Origin: Solibacteraceae bacterium
Lineage (GTDB): Bacteria; Acidobacteriota; Terriglobia; Bryobacterales; Bryobacteraceae
NCBI GenBank assembly: GCA_026984795.1
Contig: JALSRK010000027.1
Location: 1-64,000 of the forward strand
Length of the DNA: 64,000 nt
Reading direction: 5' to 3'
Each line of letters starts with the position of its first letter. Position 1 is the stretch's first letter. Below, in pieces: positions 1-8,370 of this stretch. The notes under the pieces were generated by a model. The model did no database searches and was not told where the DNA came from. It worked only from the letters and a program-made list of their open reading frames with translations. A program made the position numbers and the translations under genes.

Positions 1-230
1 AACGGCGTCTTGGCTCCCCGGTAGTCGGCCTCAGGAGGATGCCCGAGTCCTCCCACCTCATCACCGGAGCCCATCAGCCCGTCGACCGTCAGCCTGCCGG
101 CTGCTTAAGGGCGGATTACGGTCCGGCCTCCGCCCCGCTCAGCGCCTGCCGCTCCGTTTCTTGTACAGTGGGACAGTGAGGCCCATGCGGCGGCCGGCGA
201 TGCTGCCGGGAGCCGCGGACAAGCGTTGGC
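1..230. other. Non-coding stretch before the first TPR gene
   Basis: I see no convincing gene here. Short open frames on the minus strand overlap the start of the following TPR gene and have no recognisable domain. The stretch probably holds the promoter and leader of the TPR operon, but I could not pick a clear -35/-10 pair. Confidence 0.4.
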
Positions 231-1832
231 ATGTCACTCGCCGCCCGTCTCGAACGAGCCGCGCTGATTTCAGTGGCCGCCGGTCTGATTGCGCTTCGCG
301 CGCTGGCACAACCCCCTGCAAGCGCGCCGGATTCTGAGCTGCAACGCATCCAGCGCCTCATCCAAAACGGAGACACCGCCGGCGCGGCCGGAGCCGTGAA
401 GCGACTTCTCGAGCGCTTCCCCGGCGATCCCGTGCTCTACAATTTCCGCGGCGTCATCGAGGCCCAGAAAGGCGAGTACCGCCGGGCGGAGGCGAGCTTC
501 CAGAAGGCAGTGGAACTTGCTCCCGCTTATCGCGGGGCTTATCTGAACCTGGGCCGGCTGTACCAGGAGCACGCGGACCTCGACCCGGAAGCCGTCCGAA
601 AAGCAGTAACCGTCTATCGCCGCGTCCTCGAATTGGATCCGGCCTCTCCTGAAGCCCACTACCAGCTCGCTGTGCTGCTGCAGGCCCAAGGCGCCGCCCG
701 CGAAGCGCTGGAGCACCTGGACCGCCTTCCCTCAAAGGCGCAGCAGCGGGCCCAGGTACTCGCCGTGCGCTGCGCGGCCCGGACACGCCTGGAGGATCGA
801 GCAGCGGCGAGACAATGCGCCCAGCGCCTCGCTGAAGCGGCCGACCTCACCGAGGCGGACGTCATGGTGGTGCTGCCCGCAGCCGCCGAACAAGAGGACT
901 ATGAAGTCGCGGTAGTGCTTCTCGAAGCATTGGCCGCCAGGACGCCGCCCGGTCCCTCCCTCCTGCGCCGCCTTGGCGCCGCCTACGAAAAACAAGGCCG
1001 TTTGGCCGAGGCCCGTTCAGCTTACGAACGCGCCGTCGCCGCCGGCCGGGAGGTCTCGTTCGACCTGTTGCTGGACCTGGCCCGCGTCGCCTATAAGCAG
1101 AAGGATTTCAAAGGGGCTCTCGGTTACCTGGCCCACGCGCGCGATCTGAAACCGGACGACCCCGGCGTCCATTTCTTTTTCGGGATGGTCTGCGTTGAAC
1201 TCGACCTTGCCTTCGAAGCCGAAAGGTCGCTTCGAAAGGCCTGGAAGCTGGACCCTGACAACCCGTTCTACAATTACGCTCTCGGCGCGGTTCTGGCCGG
1301 GAGCCGGAACTGGGACGAGGCCCTTCCGTTCTTCCAGAGCTACTGTCGGGCAAGGCCCAAGGATCCGCACGGGAAACTGATGTTGGCGGTGGCGCACTAC
1401 CATACCGACCAGATCGAGGCGGCCCGCCAGGAGTTCTCGGAAGTCGCCGGCAACCGGGAAACCGCCGCCGGAGCCCACTATCACCTTGGCCTGATCGCCA
1501 TCCGCGAAGAGCGGCTGTCTGAGGCCATCGCCCATCTGCAGGAGGCCATCGAGAGAAATCCCGATTACGCCGAAGCGTACACGGAGCTGGGGTACGCCTA
1601 CATGCGGTCCAAGCAGTTCGACAAGGCCGGCAAGGCTCTCGAGCGGGCCATCGAACTCGATCCGGAATCGCGCCGCGCGAACCTCGTCCTGCTGTCCTTC
1701 TACCGGCGGACGAAGGACCCCCGCGCGGCTGAACAAAAGGAACGGTTCCAGAAGCTCCAGAAGAAACTCGCCGAGCGGGCTAGAATGTACCTGCGCACGG
1801 TGGTCGCAAAGCCTTACACGGAAGTCCAATGA
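231..1832 (+). CDS. Exported TPR-repeat protein (533 aa)
   Basis: This is a scaffold protein built almost entirely of tetratricopeptide repeats after an N-terminal signal peptide (about residues 1-27, ending ALAQ). Repeats with the usual small/aromatic pattern and acidic DP-type turns (VELAPAY, LELDPAS, IERNPDY, IELDPES) run from about residue 60 to 510. TPR arrays bind other proteins, so a periplasmic or surface scaffold role is inferred; no catalytic motif is visible. The stop overlaps the start of the next TPR gene by 4 bases, so the two are probably translationally coupled. The ATG at 231 is the first start in frame; its ribosome site is weak. Confidence 0.85.
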   Translation: MSLAARLERAALISVAAGLIALRALAQPPASAPDSELQRIQRLIQNGDTAGAAGAVKRLLERFPGDPVLYNFRGVIEAQKGEYRRAEASFQKAVELAPAYRGAYLNLGRLYQEHADLDPEAVRKAVTVYRRVLELDPASPEAHYQLAVLLQAQGAAREALEHLDRLPSKAQQRAQVLAVRCAARTRLEDRAAARQCAQRLAEAADLTEADVMVVLPAAAEQEDYEVAVVLLEALAARTPPGPSLLRRLGAAYEKQGRLAEARSAYERAVAAGREVSFDLLLDLARVAYKQKDFKGALGYLAHARDLKPDDPGVHFFFGMVCVELDLAFEAERSLRKAWKLDPDNPFYNYALGAVLAGSRNWDEALPFFQSYCRARPKDPHGKLMLAVAHYHTDQIEAARQEFSEVAGNRETAAGAHYHLGLIAIREERLSEAIAHLQEAIERNPDYAEAYTELGYAYMRSKQFDKAGKALERAIELDPESRRANLVLLSFYRRTKDPRAAEQKERFQKLQKKLAERARMYLRTVVAKPYTEVQ

Positions 1833-2737
1833 CCCGCATCAGCTTCGCGCGCCTCACACTCATCGCTTTGGCCACCGTCTGCGCCTCGGGCGCCGGGGCC
1901 CAGCGAGACTTGGTCGCCGAAGGCCGCCGGGCGCTCTACGCCGGTGACCTGAAGACGGCGGCGGCCCTGGCCCGGCAGGTCTCCGAGACGCATCCAGAGA
2001 AGGCGGCCGGACGGGTGCTCCTCGGCGAAGTGCTGATGGCGGCCGGGCGTTACGAAGAAGCCTTTTCTACGCTGCGTGACGCCTTGCGCGCCGAGCCGGA
2101 CAACGTCGATGCCCTCTACTTCCTCGGCAAGGCCGCCATGGTTCTGGGCCAGCTCGAGCTGCAAAAGGTACGCGAAATGGCCCCCGATTCTCCGCGCGCC
2201 CACCAACTATTGGGCGAGGCCTACGCTCTGCGGGATGAACCCGAGAAGGCCAGGAAGGAGTTCCTGGCCGCCCTGGAAGTCAGGCCCCGCATGGTGGAGG
2301 TGCTCGATCGCCTGGGAGACTTGGAGCGGAAGCAGAACCGTTGCCTGGACGCTTTGTCCTATTACCGGCGGGCGGCAGCGATCCGCAAGGATGATTTCCA
2401 AAGCGCCTACGGCCAGGGCGCCTGTTATCTGCTGATGAGCGAATACGGCAAGGCGGCCGAGTTCTTGCGGCGGGCGGTGAAGCTCGATGGCGAGGACGCC
2501 GCGGCGCGCTACGCGCTGGCCCGGGCTCTGGTCGGCGCTGGAGACGCCGAGGCCGCGCGAACCGAATTGCGCCAGGCCGTCCGTCTGGAGCCGGGCATGC
2601 GGCAGGCTTACTACCTCCTCGGCCAGGTCGACCGGAGGCTCGGCCGCGGCGAGGAGGCCCGGGAGGCGTTCCGGAAAGCGCAGGAACTGTACCGCCTCGA
2701 GGCCGGAGCCGAAAGGCCCGGGGAGCCGCCGCGATGA
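1829..2737 (+). CDS. Exported TPR-repeat protein (302 aa)
   Basis: This is the second of three overlapping TPR genes. A signal peptide (about residues 1-25, ending GAGAQ) is followed by TPR repeats to about residue 290. One repeat near residues 95-125 is shortened and carries a DS-x-R-x-HQ-LLGE signature that recurs in the next gene (DSARFHQVIGE), so the two are probably paralogues. It overlaps both neighbours by 4 bases (ATGA), which supports one operon and fixes the start. Partner and cargo are unknown; function is inferred only from the fold. Confidence 0.85.
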   Translation: MTRISFARLTLIALATVCASGAGAQRDLVAEGRRALYAGDLKTAAALARQVSETHPEKAAGRVLLGEVLMAAGRYEEAFSTLRDALRAEPDNVDALYFLGKAAMVLGQLELQKVREMAPDSPRAHQLLGEAYALRDEPEKARKEFLAALEVRPRMVEVLDRLGDLERKQNRCLDALSYYRRAAAIRKDDFQSAYGQGACYLLMSEYGKAAEFLRRAVKLDGEDAAARYALARALVGAGDAEAARTELRQAVRLEPGMRQAYYLLGQVDRRLGRGEEAREAFRKAQELYRLEAGAERPGEPPR

Positions 2738-3567
2738 AATCCTGGCTGCTTGTCATCGCCGCCTTGGCCGGGGCCCCGGCGCCGGCTCAGCAGAATTGGC
2801 CTGCCGCTTTGCAACAACTGTTCCAGCGCGGCGTCGAAGCGCAGAAACAAGGACGGTTGGAAGAAGCCGAGAAAGCCTTCCTCGACGTCCTGGCGAAGGG
2901 CGGCGACGCGGCTTTCGTCCACAACAACCTGGGCCTCGTCTACCAGCAGCGCGGCGAGCACCGCAAAGCGATCGCAGAATTCCGCGAGGCGCTGCGGCAG
3001 GACCCCGGCTACGCCCAACCACAGGCGCTGCTCGGGGCGAGCCTGCTGGCGACCGGCCGCGTTCAGGAGGCCCTGGCGGCGCTGCGGCCGGCCGAGAAAC
3101 GGCTGCCCGACGACCCTCTCGTGCTGCTTACCCTCGCCCGGGCTCTCTCCCGTTCCGGAGACCCCGAAGGAGCCGTCGGAAAGCTTCGCAGGCTCCGGCG
3201 GCTGTTTCCGGAGGAGCCGGAATACGCGTACTTGCTAGGACAGGCCTACCTGGAACTTTCGGCCCGGTATTTCCGCCGCATTCGCAGCGTCGATCCGGAC
3301 TCGGCGCGCTTTCACCAGGTGATCGGGGAGAACTATTTCCTCGAGGGCCGCTACGACCGCGCCATCCCGGCCCTCAAACGGGCCGTGCGCGCCGATCCCC
3401 ATTTGCCCGGCCTCCATTTGATGCTGGCTCGAAGCTATCTGAAGCTCGGCCGGCGGAAAGAGGCCCTCAGAGAACTCGAAGCCGAACTCCGGGTGATGCC
3501 GGCGAGTGCGCTGGCCCGGGCCATGAAGGATCGTCTCGCCCAAGCAGGCCGTTCCGCGCCAAAGTGA
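2734..3567 (+). CDS. Exported TPR-repeat protein (277 aa)
   Basis: This is the third TPR gene of the run, with a signal peptide (about residues 1-18, ending APAQQ) and TPR repeats from about residue 30 to 265. It shares the HQ-V/L-I/L-GE repeat signature with the preceding protein. The start overlaps the previous stop by 4 bases. An 82-base gap separates it from the first CRTAC1 gene, close enough for co-transcription. TPR proteins beside CRTAC1 proteins are a recurring arrangement in Acidobacteriota as I recall; the pair may form a secreted or periplasmic assembly, which is inference. Confidence 0.85.
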   Translation: MKSWLLVIAALAGAPAPAQQNWPAALQQLFQRGVEAQKQGRLEEAEKAFLDVLAKGGDAAFVHNNLGLVYQQRGEHRKAIAEFREALRQDPGYAQPQALLGASLLATGRVQEALAALRPAEKRLPDDPLVLLTLARALSRSGDPEGAVGKLRRLRRLFPEEPEYAYLLGQAYLELSARYFRRIRSVDPDSARFHQVIGENYFLEGRYDRAIPALKRAVRADPHLPGLHLMLARSYLKLGRRKEALRELEAELRVMPASALARAMKDRLAQAGRSAPK

Positions 3568-3649
3568 CGCCGCCCGCGCAGCTCCCCCGGCAACCGGCAG
3601 GGGCCGCCGCTACGGCGACGGCAGTCCGTTTTGGTAAGTTGAGAATCGA

Positions 3650-5362
3650 ATGGCCGGTATGAGGTGGGAGTGCCTCTTGTATATCGCCGCGGTGCTGGCT
3701 CTGTCGGGTCGGACCGGCCCGGCTGCGTCCGGCGCCGCCGCGGCGCTGCCGGTTTTCCGTGATGTCACCCGCGCCTCCGGGGTGAAGTTCTCCTGTAACG
3801 GCAGCCCGACCTCCCAGAAGTACCTGATCGAAACCATGGTCGGCGGCGTGGCGTCGTTCGATTACGACTCCGACGGCTGGCAGGATCTCTACTTCGTGAA
3901 CGGAGCGTTGTTGCAGGATCCGATGCCCCAGGGGGCCGTTCCCGACAAGTCCGCCCCGCGATTCTGGAACCGCCTTTACCGCAATAACGGCGACGGCACC
4001 TTCACCGACGTGACCGAGCAGGCCGGGGTCCGGGGCCGTTATTACGGCATGGGGGTCGCAGTCGGCGACTACGACAACGACGGCGACCCCGACCTCTACG
4101 TCACCAACTTCGGCCGCAACACGCTGTTCCGCAACAACGGCGACGGCACCTTCACTGACGTGACCGAGCGGGCGGGCGTGGGGGCCGGAGGGTGGTCCGC
4201 TAGCGCCGGCTTCCTGGACTACGACCGTGACGGCTGGCTCGATCTGTTCGTCAGCCGGTACCTGGTCTGGGACTTCGACCACAATCCATACTGCGGGCCG
4301 CGCCAGGCCCGGGCCTACTGCCACCCGGCGACGTTTCCTACCATCACCCACGTGCTCTACCACAACAACCGGGACGGTACCTTCACAGACGTCTCCCGGC
4401 CGGCCGGAATCGCCGGCGCGCCGGGTTATGGGCTGGGCGTCGCCTTCAACGACTACGACCGCGACGGCTGGCCGGACATCTTCGTCGCCAACGACAAGGT
4501 CGCCGAGCAGCTTTTCCACAACCGTGGCGACGGGACCTTCGAAGAGGTCGCGCTGGAAGCCGGACTCGCCTTCAACGAGGAGGGGGGAACCTTCTCCGGC
4601 ATGGGTGTGGATTTCACCGACTATGACAACGACGGCTGGCCCGACATCGTCGTCACCGCCCTGGCCAACGAGCGCTATGCCCTCTTCCGGAACGAGGAAG
4701 GCTTTTTCGACTATGAGTCCGAATCGACCGGATTGGGCCGCGAAACACACCGCCGGTCCGGCTGGGGCCTGAAGCTGGTCGATTTCGACAACGACGGCTG
4801 GAAGGACCTGTTCGTAGGCCAGAGCCATGTCATGGACAATATCGAGTTGGTCCGCCCGTCCACCCCGTACCGCGAACCGATGCTCCTGTTGCACAACGAA
4901 AAGGGCGTGTTCCGCGACGTCTCCGACGGCCGCGGCGACGCCTTCGAGACCCCCCGCGTCTCCCGCGGCGCCGCCTTCGGCGACCTCGATAACGACGGCT
5001 TCATCGACGTGGCCGTCAACTGCCTCAACTGCCCTGCGGTCATCCTGCGCAATGAGGGGGGTAACGGGAATCACTGGCTGACCGTCGATCTTACCGGCAC
5101 GAAGAGCAATCGGGACGGTATCGGAGCGCGGCTTCGGCTCGTTGCGGCCTCGGGGCTCGAGCAGTACGCCTTCGCCAGTCCCACGGGAAGTTACCAGTCG
5201 GCCAACGACAAGCGTCTCCATTTCGGACTGGGGGCCGACGCCTCGGTCAAGTTGCTGGAAATCATCTGGCCCAGCGGCGTCGTCCAGCGGCTCGAGAACG
5301 TCGCCGCCGACCAGATTCTGGCCGTCAAGGAACCTGCAGGGGGCGGAGGTGAGAAAGAATGA
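3650..5362 (+). CDS. CRTAC1-family secreted protein, FG-GAP/VCBS repeats with ASPIC-UnbV domain (570 aa)
   Basis: This is a secreted beta-propeller-type protein. A signal peptide (about residues 1-30) precedes repeated calcium-loop motifs of the D-x-D-x-DG-x-x-D type (YDNDGDPDLY, YDRDGWLDLF, YDNDGWPDIV, FDNDGWKDLF) that mark FG-GAP/VCBS blades through residue 450. The last 95 residues match the ASPIC/UnbV domain (GIGARL, FGLG, WPSG motifs). The family has no established enzymatic role; extracellular calcium-dependent binding is likely. The next gene is a paralogue overlapping by 4 bases. The start could also be the ATG three codons downstream; neither has a strong ribosome site. Confidence 0.85.
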   Translation: MAGMRWECLLYIAAVLALSGRTGPAASGAAAALPVFRDVTRASGVKFSCNGSPTSQKYLIETMVGGVASFDYDSDGWQDLYFVNGALLQDPMPQGAVPDKSAPRFWNRLYRNNGDGTFTDVTEQAGVRGRYYGMGVAVGDYDNDGDPDLYVTNFGRNTLFRNNGDGTFTDVTERAGVGAGGWSASAGFLDYDRDGWLDLFVSRYLVWDFDHNPYCGPRQARAYCHPATFPTITHVLYHNNRDGTFTDVSRPAGIAGAPGYGLGVAFNDYDRDGWPDIFVANDKVAEQLFHNRGDGTFEEVALEAGLAFNEEGGTFSGMGVDFTDYDNDGWPDIVVTALANERYALFRNEEGFFDYESESTGLGRETHRRSGWGLKLVDFDNDGWKDLFVGQSHVMDNIELVRPSTPYREPMLLLHNEKGVFRDVSDGRGDAFETPRVSRGAAFGDLDNDGFIDVAVNCLNCPAVILRNEGGNGNHWLTVDLTGTKSNRDGIGARLRLVAASGLEQYAFASPTGSYQSANDKRLHFGLGADASVKLLEIIWPSGVVQRLENVAADQILAVKEPAGGGGEKE

Positions 5363-7116
5363 TTCGGCGAGCGCGCGCGTGCCTGGCGGGCGCGAGCTTT
5401 TTGTTCTGTATTGGCCCCGCAGTCTGGGCGCAGATGACCGGCGCCGGCCGCGTGCCCCAGAAGGCCAAGCCTCTCCCCCCAGGCCTGAAGGCCCCCGTGG
5501 TCCGCTTTGAAGATCTTGCCGGCCGGGCGGGGCTCACCGGCGTCAATGTTTCCGGTTCCGAAACGCAGCAGGCCTACATCGTGGAGAACACCGGCACCGG
5601 AGTCGCGGTGTTCGATTTCGACAACGACGGCCTGCTGGACCTCTTTTTCGTGAACGGGGATCGGTTTCACCACCGCGAAGGAGAGCGGATCACGCACTTC
5701 CTTTACCACAACAAGGGCGGCCTCCGCTTCGAAGACGTCACCGCCGCCTCGGGCATCGCCCATGAAGGCTGGGGGCAGGGCGTCTGTGCCGGCGATATCG
5801 ACAACGACGGCTACGTGGATCTCTACGTGGGCTACTGGGGACAGAACGCGCTCTACCGCAATCAGGGCGACGGCACCTTCCGCAACGAGACCGTCGAGCG
5901 GGGTCTGGGAACGCCCGGGCGGCGGTGGGGCACGGGCTGCGCCTTCCTCGACTACGACCACGACGGCTGGCTCGACCTGTTTGCCGCCCACTACCTGGAT
6001 TTCGACCCGGCGCAGGTCCCTGCCGCCGGCGAGGCCGGGGGATGCCGCTGGAAAGGATTCCCCGTGGTTTGCGGTCCCATGGGCCTCCCCCCGGAAACCA
6101 TGTCTCTCTATCACAACGAAGGCCAAGGACGCTTCCGCGACGTGACCGATGAAGCCGGCGTCGGCGGCGCCAAGGCGGCGGGACTCACTGTCCTCACGGG
6201 CGACTTCGACAACGACGGCTGGGTGGACGTCTACGTCACCGGCGACTCGACGCCCAGTCTGCTGTTTCACAATCTAGGCAACGGCAAGTTCGAGGAAATG
6301 GGAGAATTCCTCGGCGTCGCCTATAACGAGGACGGCCATGAACAGTCCGGCATGGGGACCTCCGCCGCCGACTACAACCACGACGGGCTTCTCGATATCG
6401 TCAAGACTAATTTCACCGACGACATTCCGAACCTCTACCAGAACTTCGGCGACGGCAGCTTCGTCGAAGTAACCACCGCCGCCGGCCTCGCCGTTCACAC
6501 ACAGTTCGTGAGCTGGGGCGTGGCCTTCCTCGATTTCGATCAGGACGGCTGGAAGGACATCTTCATCGCCAACGGCCACGTCTACCCCGACATCGACACC
6601 CGCCACGTGGGCCAGACCTTCCGCCAGCCTCGTTTGCTCTACTGGAACCGGCGCGACGGTGAGTTCTACGACATGAGCAAACAAGCCGGACCCGGAATTT
6701 TGGCCCGGCACTCCTCCCGCGGCGTGGCTCCGGCCGATCTGGACAACGACGGATCCTTGGAGATCGTCGTCGTCAACATGCATGAATCGCCTTCACTGCT
6801 CAAGAACTTCGCCCCAAAAGGAAATTCCATCTTGATCCAGGCGCTCACCGCCGACGGACGGGACGCTATCGGGGCCCGGCTGACACTGCGGACGGCCGGC
6901 GGGACACAGATCGACGAGGTCCGCAGCGGCGGTTATTACCAGTCGCAAGGGGATTTCCGCGTCCACTTCGGCCTCGGGGATGCGGAAAGCGCCGATCTGA
7001 CTGTCCGGTGGCCGAACGGGACCGAAAACAGTTACAAAGCGCTGCCGGCCAACCACTGGATCGTGATCCGCCAAGGCAAGGGCGTCGTCGCCAAGAAGCC
7101 GCTGGCCACCAAATGA
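5359..7116 (+). CDS. CRTAC1-family secreted protein, second copy (585 aa)
   Basis: This is a paralogue of the preceding gene: signal peptide (about residues 1-25), a series of calcium-loop FG-GAP/VCBS repeats (FDNDGLLDLF, IDNDGYVDLY, YDHDGWLDLF, FDQDGWKDIF) and a C-terminal ASPIC/UnbV domain (AIGARL, FGLGD, WPNG). The ATGA overlap with the upstream stop indicates translational coupling. It ends 12 bases from the convergent TPR gene on the other strand, so the operon ends here. It may form a heteromer with the first copy; this is inference. Confidence 0.85.
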   Translation: MIRRARACLAGASFLFCIGPAVWAQMTGAGRVPQKAKPLPPGLKAPVVRFEDLAGRAGLTGVNVSGSETQQAYIVENTGTGVAVFDFDNDGLLDLFFVNGDRFHHREGERITHFLYHNKGGLRFEDVTAASGIAHEGWGQGVCAGDIDNDGYVDLYVGYWGQNALYRNQGDGTFRNETVERGLGTPGRRWGTGCAFLDYDHDGWLDLFAAHYLDFDPAQVPAAGEAGGCRWKGFPVVCGPMGLPPETMSLYHNEGQGRFRDVTDEAGVGGAKAAGLTVLTGDFDNDGWVDVYVTGDSTPSLLFHNLGNGKFEEMGEFLGVAYNEDGHEQSGMGTSAADYNHDGLLDIVKTNFTDDIPNLYQNFGDGSFVEVTTAAGLAVHTQFVSWGVAFLDFDQDGWKDIFIANGHVYPDIDTRHVGQTFRQPRLLYWNRRDGEFYDMSKQAGPGILARHSSRGVAPADLDNDGSLEIVVVNMHESPSLLKNFAPKGNSILIQALTADGRDAIGARLTLRTAGGTQIDEVRSGGYYQSQGDFRVHFGLGDAESADLTVRWPNGTENSYKALPANHWIVIRQGKGVVAKKPLATK

Positions 7117-7128
7117 ACCGGCGCCACA

Positions 7129-8145
7129 CTAATCGGGTTCCTGGCGGGGGCGGTTTTCCCGTGTGGCGTGCTGGGGCCCGGTGCTGGAAGCGGCCTCCTT
7201 GCGGCGCTTCCGTTTCTGGAACTCTTTGAGAGCCTTGCGGGCTTGCTTCATATCGCCGGTGCGCCGGTACAGGCGGGCCATCGCGTACACCGGCTCAGTG
7301 TAGTCAGGATCCAAGTCGGCCGCCTGGCGGAACTCCGCAATCGCCTCCTCCAGCTTCCCCCACTTCTCCAGAATCATCCCCAGCCGGTAGTGCGCCTGGG
7401 CGAAGTCCGGCTTGTATTCCAGGGCCTCGCGGAGGTAAGTTTCCGCTTCGTCGCGGCGCCCCAGTTTGGAAAGCATGATGCCGAGGTTCAGCGGCGGCCA
7501 CGGCGAGCTTGGTTTCTTCTGTCGGTTCAGCTCGATTGCTTTCTTGTAGGCCGCCTCCGCCTCTTCATAGCGGCCCAGGGCTTCCAGAGAAAGCCCCAGG
7601 TTGTCGTGCGCCCGCATGAAGTCCGGTGTGGCGGCAATAACGCGCTGCAGCTTCTCTACCGCCGCGGCAAACTTCTGGTCGTCGTAATCCAGACGCGCCA
7701 GCCAGTAGAGGTAGATCGTGGCTTTAGGGTCGGCCGAAACCAGCCTTTCCAACTCGATGCGTGCCCAGTCGCGGCGGCCCAGCGCGATGAAGGCCATGGC
7801 GAGCGTGAACCGGTTCGGCGGGTCCAGCGGCTCGAGCTTGTCCGCCTTTTTGAAGGCGATCGCCGCATTCACGTAGTTGCCGTCGAGAAAGAAGACTCCC
7901 CCCGCCAGGCGGAGCAGAGCGGCGGAGTCGGGATTCGCCTTGTGCGCTGCCACCAGGATCCTCTCGGCCTGGGGGTAATCCCGCTCTTTCATCGCCGCCT
8001 CGAATTCTCGCCGCTGATCCGGGGTAAGCGGGATCGCGTCTTCGAGAACCACCGGGGCCGGCGCCGGCAACGGATACTGTGCCGTAAGCCTCGCGGCGGC
8101 CATCAAGAGCACCAACGCGGCTGCCTGCCGGTACATCACTCCCAT
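7129..8145 (-). CDS. Exported TPR-repeat protein (338 aa)
   Basis: This exported TPR protein has a signal peptide (MYRQAAALVLLMAAARL...AQ) and TPR units from about residue 45 to 300 (AAYKKAIELN, TYLREALEYKPDF, EFRQAADLDPDY). The last 40 residues are a very basic tail (KRKRRKEA). I start it at 8145 because a GAGG lies 9 bases upstream; starts at 8136 and 8178 are also open. It converges with the CRTAC1 operon and diverges from the TonB receptor gene. Function beyond protein binding is unknown. Confidence 0.8.
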   Translation of the reverse strand: MGVMYRQAAALVLLMAAARLTAQYPLPAPAPVVLEDAIPLTPDQRREFEAAMKERDYPQAERILVAAHKANPDSAALLRLAGGVFFLDGNYVNAAIAFKKADKLEPLDPPNRFTLAMAFIALGRRDWARIELERLVSADPKATIYLYWLARLDYDDQKFAAAVEKLQRVIAATPDFMRAHDNLGLSLEALGRYEEAEAAYKKAIELNRQKKPSSPWPPLNLGIMLSKLGRRDEAETYLREALEYKPDFAQAHYRLGMILEKWGKLEEAIAEFRQAADLDPDYTEPVYAMARLYRRTGDMKQARKALKEFQKRKRRKEAASSTGPQHATRENRPRQEPD

Positions 8146-8284
8146 CCCGATTATCCTCGATTGGCACACACCTGGCAATGTTCCTGCCCCGGGCCAAGAG
8201 CCGGGCCCCGGCCGCGCTTCGGTTGGATTTCTCTTGCGGAATCAAGGCCTTGTAGCCGTATTGGAAAACAAAAGAAAAGAAAGC

Positions 8285-8313
8285 TTGACAGCGGGAAAGT
8301 CCTGCACAATAAT
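8285..8313 (+). promoter_or_regulatory. Sigma70-type promoter of the first TonB receptor gene
   Basis: A perfect -35 TTGACA (8285-8290) and a -10 AATAAT (8308-8313, one mismatch to consensus) are separated by 17 bases. Transcription would begin near 8320, giving a leader of about 50 bases before the ATG at 8371. The flanking sequence is unusually A-rich for this genome. Confidence 0.7.
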
Positions 8314-8315
8314 TA

Positions 8316-8367
8316 CCCCAAGGCCGTCAGGCCGTTGCTGCCTTGGGGCAGCATCAGGGAGTTGCTG
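8316..8367 (+). promoter_or_regulatory. Leader with alternative hairpins, ribosome site in a loop
   Basis: Three hairpins can be drawn. A: 8316-8324 with 8340-8348 (9 bp, 15-base loop). B: 8336-8342 with 8347-8353 (7 bp, 4-base loop). C: 8349-8353 with 8363-8367 (5 bp) with the ribosome site AGGGAG in its loop. B excludes both A and C. This suggests translational control of the TonB receptor. I recognise no known riboswitch class. Confidence 0.4.
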
Positions 8368-8370
8368 AAT

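Noticed and set aside
7168-8370. In-frame 401-codon extension of the first TonB receptor
   Set aside because: It is antisense to the TPR gene and lacks a signal peptide; the promoter at 8285-8313 and a ribosome site before 8371 place the start there.
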